In this document: positions 33,045 to 37,606 of the stretch, piece by piece
Layout of the letters: every line of letters starts with the position of its first letter
Numbering within the stretch: position 1 is the stretch's first letter
Origin: JBQTIU01 sp052387815
Lineage (GTDB): Bacteria; Pseudomonadota; Alphaproteobacteria; CACIAM-22H2
Length of the DNA stretch: 37,606 nt
NCBI GenBank assembly: GCA_052387815.1
Contig: JBQTIU010000060.1
Coordinates: 1 to 37,606 of the forward strand
Reading direction: 5' to 3'
Notes under the pieces: generated by a model
Database searches by the model: none
What the model saw: only the letters and a program-made list of their open reading frames with translations
Told to the model about the DNA's origin: nothing
Made by a program: the position numbers and the translations under genes

Positions 33045-33918
33045 GCGGCGCGCGCTCGCCGAGCGCCATATACGTGCCGGCAAGGAAGATCACGGCGCCG
33101 CCCACCCACGTCCACAGGTCGGGGATTTCGGCGAACGCGAGGTAGCCGACGATCGCGGCCCAGATCAGGCGGGTGAATTCGAACGGCATCAGGACGGTGG
33201 CCTCGGTGAGCTTGAAGGCCTGCGCCATCGCCAGGTGACCGCAAGTCCCGATTGCCGCCATGACCGTGAGCCATATGAGATGCTCGGCGGTCGGCCATTG
33301 CCAGACCAACAGGCTGGGGCCAAACGAGAACGCCACGACGCACGCGTAATTCAGAACGACGATGGTGACCGGCGAGTCGGTGCGCGACAACGCCTTGAGC
33401 AAGAGCAGCGACACCTCCCAAAGGGCCGAGGACGCGATCACCGCGAGCGCGCCCGTGGTGACGGCGACCACGCTCGGCCGCAGGACGATCAGCGCCCCGG
33501 CAAAGCCAATGGCGACGGCGCCCCAGCGCCGGGCCGCCATGGTCTCGCCGAAGACGAGCACGGCGCCGATGCCGGTGAACAGCGTGGCGAGGAAGTTGAG
33601 CGCGGTCGCCTCGGCGAGCGGAACCACGGCGAGACCGTAAAACCACGCCGTCATGGCGGCCATCGTCAGCCCAGCGCGCACAACGTGCAGCCCGATCCGG
33701 GTTGGACGGAACGCCCCCGAGCCCGGCCGCAGGATGAACGGCGCCAGCAGACAAAACCCGATCGCGTGCCGGAAGAATACCATCTCGATGGGCGGGATCT
33801 GGCCGCCCAGGTAACGGACGATGGCGTGCATGCTGGTCATGAAGATGGTGGCCGCCAGCACCCACAGGATGCCGGCGAGGCCGGCGGAGCGAGCTATGGT
33901 ATCGGCTTTCCCTGACAC
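33037..33918 (-). CDS. EamA/DMT-family permease
   Basis: The 293-residue product has ten predicted membrane helices in two EamA repeats. The first includes FFRHAIGFCLLAPFIL and TLFTGIGAVLVFGE; the second includes LTEATVLMPFEFTRLIWAAIVGYLAF. DMT proteins export metabolites, often amino acids or purines; the substrate is unknown. GTG 33918 follows a G-rich Shine-Dalgarno stretch; the longer frame to 33951 would need a TTG start. It converges with the GST gene, with an eight-base overlap. Confidence 0.88.
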   Translation of the reverse strand: MSGKADTIARSAGLAGILWVLAATIFMTSMHAIVRYLGGQIPPIEMVFFRHAIGFCLLAPFILRPGSGAFRPTRIGLHVVRAGLTMAAMTAWFYGLAVVPLAEATALNFLATLFTGIGAVLVFGETMAARRWGAVAIGFAGALIVLRPSVVAVTTGALAVIASSALWEVSLLLLKALSRTDSPVTIVVLNYACVVAFSFGPSLLVWQWPTAEHLIWLTVMAAIGTCGHLAMAQAFKLTEATVLMPFEFTRLIWAAIVGYLAFAEIPDLWTWVGGAVIFLAGTYMALGERAPLR

Positions 33919-34040
33919 CGGACCCCCCCGATGCGCCCTCGCCCAACTCAACCCGACCGAACCGGGGGTCCCGAGGGCATGGCCGCCCCCGCGCCGGCTT
34001 GGCGAGCAAGATTACGATAGGCGGAGAACTCCTTGGCGCA

Positions 34041-34046
34041 TATAAT
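34041..34046 (+). promoter_or_regulatory. Consensus -10 box upstream of the secretion locus
   Basis: TATAAT matches the -10 consensus exactly, but the -35 position 17 bases upstream reads TAGGCG, a poor match. It stands 82 bases before the ATG at 34128 in an otherwise GC-rich gap, so it could start the secretion operon with activator help. Confidence 0.3.
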
Positions 34047-34127
34047 AAATGGCGGGCGGTGCGGGACGAGTTACCGAAGCCCCTCGCCCGCGCCTGGTCT
34101 GCATCGCCACCGAAAGGACCATACGGT

Positions 34128-34406
34128 ATGCCAAGCGAAGTTTATGCCGACGCCATCGCCAGGATCACCGTGCTCGGGACGACCGTGCGGCTGGAGCTGG
34201 TGAGCATGCACCCGACCGAGACGGCTGCGGACGGCAAACCGCTCACCGAGCCCGTGCAGCGCCTGGTCATGTCGATCGAAGGCTTCGTGCGGTCCTTCGG
34301 CGTGATTCAAGGCGTGATCGCGCGGCTCGAGAAGGACGGGATGATCGGGCGCCAAGCGCCAGCCGCTGGCGCTGTGCCGCCCGCCTCCCCCAACTTCAAG
34401 GCCTGA
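34128..34406 (+). CDS. Small conserved-looking protein next to type I exporter
   Basis: The 92-residue product is not assigned to a named family. It starts with a beta-rich segment (EVYADAIARITVLGTTVRLE), a variable loop, and then RLVMSIEGFVRSFGVIQGVI, a likely helix. The arrangement resembles small alphaproteobacterial proteins I recall as encoded next to type I secretion genes, but I cannot name one. AAGGA about 10 bases before the ATG supports the start; the frame upstream to 33999 has no such support. Its stop lies 16 bases before the ABC exporter gene, so both are probably cotranscribed. Confidence 0.65.
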   Translation: MPSEVYADAIARITVLGTTVRLELVSMHPTETAADGKPLTEPVQRLVMSIEGFVRSFGVIQGVIARLEKDGMIGRQAPAAGAVPPASPNFKA

Positions 34407-34422
34407 ACGGCGCTTGACGCGC

Positions 34423-36573
34423 ATGGACGGGACTGGGCAGGAACGCCGGCAGACAGCGATCCAATGCCTGGTGGCCATCGCCCGCCACCATGGCGTCGAT
34501 CTTAGCGCCCAGCGGATCGTCCACGACCACGCCTTGTCGGGCGCCGAACCGGAGCCGCGCGACCTTGTCAAGATCGCCGAGGCGAACGGACTGGCGGCGC
34601 GCTCGCTCCGCCTCGCGGCGTCCGATCTCGGCAAGCTCGATGGCACCCTGCCGGCGCTGGTTCGGCTCGCCAACGGCAACAGCATCGCGCTGTTGGGCGT
34701 GCGGCGCACGGGCGAGGGCGAGCGGGTCGTGGTCTTCGATCCGATGGCGAGCGGCTCGGGCATGCTGCGCCTGACGCGCGCCGAGCTCGACCGCGCCTGG
34801 GGCGGCGACGTCGTGCTGTTGCGCCGCCGCCGGGCGCCGGGCGAGGCAGCGCCGGCGTTCGGTCTGGCCTGGTTCCTTCCCGACCTGCTGCGCCAGAAAG
34901 GCATCTTCCGCGACGTGGCCATTGCCGCAGCCGTCCTGCACACGATCGCGCTCGTCACCCCCATCTTCTTCCAGCTCGTCATCGACAAGGTGCTGGTCCA
35001 CCATAGCTTGTCCACGCTGCACGTGCTCGGCGTCGGCATCCTGGTGGCGCTCGTCTTCGACGCGGCGCTCGGTTTCCTGCGCAGCTATCTCTTGGCCCAC
35101 GCGACCGCCAAGATCGACGTCCGGCTCGCCATGCGCACCTTCAACCACTTGCTGTCCCTGCCGATCGCCTTTTTCGAGCGCAGCCCGGCCGGCGTGCTCG
35201 CCAAGCACATGCAGCAGGTGGGCACGATCCGCGAATTCCTGACCGGACGCCTGTTCTCGACCCTGATCGATGCCTCGGCGCTGTTCGTCTTCCTGCCGGT
35301 CCTGTTCGTCTACAGCGCCGGCCTCACCGCAGTGGTGGGCGCGTTCTCGCTGGTCATGGCCGGCGTGATCGGGGTCGCCTCGGTGCCGTTCCGCCGGCGC
35401 CTCAAGGCGCTCTACCAGGCCGAAGGCGGACGCCAGGCACTCCTGGTCGAAAGCCTGCACGGCATGGCGACGGTGAAGGCCCTCGCCCTCGAGCCGCTCC
35501 AGCACCGGCACTGGGAGACCCGCTCCGCCGAGACCGCCGATCGCTATTTCGAGGTCGGAACGCTGGGCGCCGGTGCGCGGGCGGTCTCCTCGCTGCTCGA
35601 GAAGCTGATGATGGTGGCGATCGTGTGGCTCGGCGCGCTGGCCGTGTTCGACGGGCAGATCACGGTCGGCGAGCTCGTCGCCTTCAACATGCTGGCCGGA
35701 CGGGTGAGCGGGCCCCTGGTGCAGCTCGTGTCGCTGATCCAGGACTACCAGCAGGCGGCCCTCTCGGTCAGGATGCTCGGCGAGGTCATGAACGCGCGGC
35801 CCGAGACCGGCGCCGGCCGCAAGCTGCAACCTGCGATCACCGGGCGGCTGCAGTTCGAGGACGTGGGCTTCCGCTACCCGGGCCGCCACCAGCCGGCCCT
35901 CGACCGGGTGCGGTTCGAGATTCCGGCCGGCACCACGCTGGGCGTGGTCGGCCGCAGCGGGTCTGGTAAGACAACGTTGACCCGCCTCATCCAGGGATTC
36001 TATCCGGTCCAAGAGGGGCTGATCCGGCTCGACGGCATCGACCTGCGCGAGATCGACATGGCCCATCTGCGCCGCAATACCGGCGTGGTCATGCAGGACA
36101 GCTTCCTGTTCCGCGGCACGGTGCGCGAAAACATCGCCGTCACCCGGCCCGAGGCCCCGTTCGAGGCCATCGTGCGCGCCGCGCGCCTGGCCGGCGCGCA
36201 GGAGTTCATCGAGCGCCTTCCCGAGGGCTACGACACGGTGCTCGAAGAGGGCGCCGTCAATCTCTCCGGTGGCCAGAAGCAGCGTCTGGCGATCGCCCGC
36301 GCCCTGTTGCGCGACCCCCCGATCCTGATTTTCGACGAGGCGACCAGCGCGCTCGATCTCGACAGCGAGGCCGCCGTGCTCGCCAACCTCGCCGCCATCG
36401 TCCGCGGGCGGACCGGGATCCTGATCTCCCATCGCCTGTCGTTCCTGCGCACCACCGAGCGCATCCTGGTGCTCGACGACGGCCGGGTGATCGATTTCGG
36501 CCTGCACGGCGAGGTACTCAAGCGTTGCGCGGTCTATCAGCACCTATGGCGCCAACAGACCCCAAGCCGCTAG
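34423..36573 (+). CDS. Type I secretion ABC exporter (HlyB/LapB-like) with C39-like domain
   Basis: The 716-residue product has three parts. Residues 1-130 form a peptidase C39-like domain that lacks the catalytic cysteine motif, as in HlyB, where it binds rather than cleaves the substrate. Residues 145-430 form a six-helix exporter domain. Residues 470-716 are an ATPase domain with Walker A GRSGSGKTTL, signature NLSGGQKQRLA, Walker B ILIFDEATSALD and the histidine loop in LISHRLS. It powers one-step export of a protein through a HlyD adaptor and a TolC-like channel. ATG 34423 is preferred to TTG 34414. The HlyD gene overlaps its end by 28 bases. The cargo is not in this window. Confidence 0.93.
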   Translation: MDGTGQERRQTAIQCLVAIARHHGVDLSAQRIVHDHALSGAEPEPRDLVKIAEANGLAARSLRLAASDLGKLDGTLPALVRLANGNSIALLGVRRTGEGERVVVFDPMASGSGMLRLTRAELDRAWGGDVVLLRRRRAPGEAAPAFGLAWFLPDLLRQKGIFRDVAIAAAVLHTIALVTPIFFQLVIDKVLVHHSLSTLHVLGVGILVALVFDAALGFLRSYLLAHATAKIDVRLAMRTFNHLLSLPIAFFERSPAGVLAKHMQQVGTIREFLTGRLFSTLIDASALFVFLPVLFVYSAGLTAVVGAFSLVMAGVIGVASVPFRRRLKALYQAEGGRQALLVESLHGMATVKALALEPLQHRHWETRSAETADRYFEVGTLGAGARAVSSLLEKLMMVAIVWLGALAVFDGQITVGELVAFNMLAGRVSGPLVQLVSLIQDYQQAALSVRMLGEVMNARPETGAGRKLQPAITGRLQFEDVGFRYPGRHQPALDRVRFEIPAGTTLGVVGRSGSGKTTLTRLIQGFYPVQEGLIRLDGIDLREIDMAHLRRNTGVVMQDSFLFRGTVRENIAVTRPEAPFEAIVRAARLAGAQEFIERLPEGYDTVLEEGAVNLSGGQKQRLAIARALLRDPPILIFDEATSALDLDSEAAVLANLAAIVRGRTGILISHRLSFLRTTERILVLDDGRVIDFGLHGEVLKRCAVYQHLWRQQTPSR

Positions 36574-37606
36574 CCGGCAACCCGGCCCCCGCCGTGCGCG
36601 AGCCCGCCGTGCGCGAGCTGGCCGTGCGGGAGTTCCTGGGCGATGCCGCCGCCATCGAAGAACGACCCCTGCCGGTGTGGGGGCGGGGGACGCTGTACGT
36701 CGTGGTGGCGCTGTTCGCCGCCGCCATCGCCTGGGGGGTGCTGTCCCACATGGACCGCATCGTCGTCGCCCAAGGCCGGCTGGTGACCATCGAGCCGCAC
36801 ATCCTGCTGCAGCCGCTCGAGACCTCGGTCATCCGCGCGATCGACGTGCGGGTGGGGCAAGTGGTCAAGGCCGGCGACGTCGTCGCCAGGCTCGACCCGA
36901 CCTTCGTCGAGGCCGATGTCGCCGAGCTCAGCGCCCAGGTCGCCAGCCGCGACGCCGCCTTGCGCCGGCTCGAACGCGAGATCGCGGGCGAGCCGTTCGC
37001 CCCTGCGCCCGGCAACCCCGACGAGGCGCTCCAATTCGCCATCTTCAGCCAGCGCAAGGCGGAGTACGAGGCCCGCACCAAGTCGTTCGAGTCCGCGGCC
37101 CAGCGCCTCACCGCTGCGCTCGAAACCAACCGCCAGCGGCAGGCGGGATTGCGCGAGCGCGTGGGACTCTATCGCGACATCGAGGCGATGCGCACCGAGC
37201 TGCTGTCGCGCAACGTCGGCTCGCGCCTCCAGGTCCTCGAGGCGCGCCGGGACGCGCTGGCGCTCAACGACGAACTCGATGCCCAGGCGAACGCGGAGCG
37301 CGAGCTCCGCCACCAGCTCGAGGAGGCGCTTGAGAACGCCAAGAGCTTCGCCAGCGAATGGCGGCGCAAGTCCAGCGAGGAATACGTGACCACCAAGCGC
37401 GAACGCGACGGCCTCGACGAGCGGCTCGCCAAGGCGCTCAAGCGCGGCACGCTGGTGGTCCTCAAGGCGCCGGCCGACTCCGTCGTGCTCGACGTCGCCA
37501 AGCGGTCGATCGGATCGGTGCTGCGCGAGGCCGAACCGTTGGTGACCCTGGTGCGGCTCGATACGCCGGTCGAGGCCGAGGTCGAGATCGAGGCCAAGGA
37601 CGTGGG
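36546..37606 (+). CDS. HlyD-family periplasmic adaptor, cut by window end
   Basis: The frame is open from ATG 36546 to the last base (353 codons and two bases) with no stop, so the C-terminus lies outside the window. A short cytoplasmic tail carrying an AVRE repeat precedes one membrane helix (about residues 52-70, TLYVVVALFAAAIAWGVL). Then comes the biotinyl-lipoyl half-motif (GRLVTIEPHILLQPLETSVI, VGQVVKAGDVVARLDP) and long coiled-coil helices (about 120-300). The second lipoyl half begins with VVLKAPADSVVLDVA. It links the ABC exporter to an outer-membrane channel. Translation probably depends on the upstream gene, which it overlaps by 28 bases. Confidence 0.93.
   Translation, partial: MAPTDPKPLAGNPAPAVREPAVRELAVREFLGDAAAIEERPLPVWGRGTLYVVVALFAAAIAWGVLSHMDRIVVAQGRLVTIEPHILLQPLETSVIRAIDVRVGQVVKAGDVVARLDPTFVEADVAELSAQVASRDAALRRLEREIAGEPFAPAPGNPDEALQFAIFSQRKAEYEARTKSFESAAQRLTAALETNRQRQAGLRERVGLYRDIEAMRTELLSRNVGSRLQVLEARRDALALNDELDAQANAERELRHQLEEALENAKSFASEWRRKSSEEYVTTKRERDGLDERLAKALKRGTLVVLKAPADSVVLDVAKRSIGSVLREAEPLVTLVRLDTPVEAEVEIEAKDV
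36591..36632 (+). repeat. In-frame 15-bp tandem repeat in the HlyD start region
   Basis: GCCGTGCGCGAGCCC, GCCGTGCGCGAGCTG and GCCGTGCGGGAG follow each other, coding AVREP, AVREL and AVRE in the cytoplasmic tail. The copies differ at few bases, so copy number could change by slippage without shifting the frame. Confidence 0.7.

Noticed and set aside
33999..34127. Longer N-terminus for the 92-residue protein
   Set aside because: The extra segment has no ribosome binding site and spans the TATAAT element, which fits a promoter better.
1..37606. CRISPR array, prophage or tRNA genes
   Set aside because: No regularly spaced direct repeats, phage structural genes or cloverleaf-forming sequence were seen by eye; short tRNA-like elements could still be missed without a covariance search.

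Overview
The window is high-GC DNA from an alphaproteobacterium, most likely a Rhodospirillales-type lineage. This rests on gene order (aminotransferase-hom-glpX-recJ and rplM-rpsI-argC runs), on protein similarity recalled from family knowledge, and on GTG/TTG starts with short overlaps. No rRNA, tRNA or CRISPR array was seen.

Layout. 1-6.8 kb: an alpha/beta-hydrolase/OsmC fusion (-) diverges from an aldo/keto reductase (+). An M24 metallopeptidase and a complete TRAP transporter (DctP, DctQ, DctM) follow behind a good sigma70-like promoter, then a tryptophan-free dodecin-like protein. 6.8-14.4 kb: a PYROXD2-like FAD oxidoreductase and a Rieske oxygenase (-) form a two-gene operon. A 2.9-kb IS21-family element has landed 7 bp upstream of the Rieske start codon. 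It is bounded by 11-bp perfect inverted ends, four ~23-bp repeats at each end and a 9-bp target duplication; its istA is frameshifted and istB is intact. Beyond it is an AT-richer intergenic region and then a one-chain MerR-type HTH / PAS-like / class III cyclase protein. Before the insertion this gene and the Rieske operon would have been divergent neighbours.

14.4-24.9 kb: housekeeping genes, nearly all on the minus strand. They are aminotransferase -> homoserine dehydrogenase -> glpX -> recJ, an OmpA-like lipoprotein, class I PHA synthase (+), argC, rpsI and rplM. rplM has a consensus -35 promoter, and a hairpin terminator separates rpsI from argC. 24.9-29.1 kb: a hotdog thioesterase diverges from two crotonase-family genes, a CoA-binding protein and O-acetylhomoserine sulfhydrylase. 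29.1-34 kb: two MFS transporters, CutA, a small unknown protein, a GST and a DMT-family transporter. 34-37.6 kb: a type I secretion locus with a small unknown protein, an ABC exporter with a degenerate C39-like domain, and a HlyD adaptor cut by the window end.

Functional themes are amino-acid metabolism (hom and metY feed methionine/threonine; argC feeds arginine), carbon storage (phaC), CoA-thioester metabolism, solute uptake (TRAP) and protein export. The most unusual items are the HTH-PAS-cyclase fusion and the IS21 insertion that separates the neighbouring oxygenase operon from its original upstream region.
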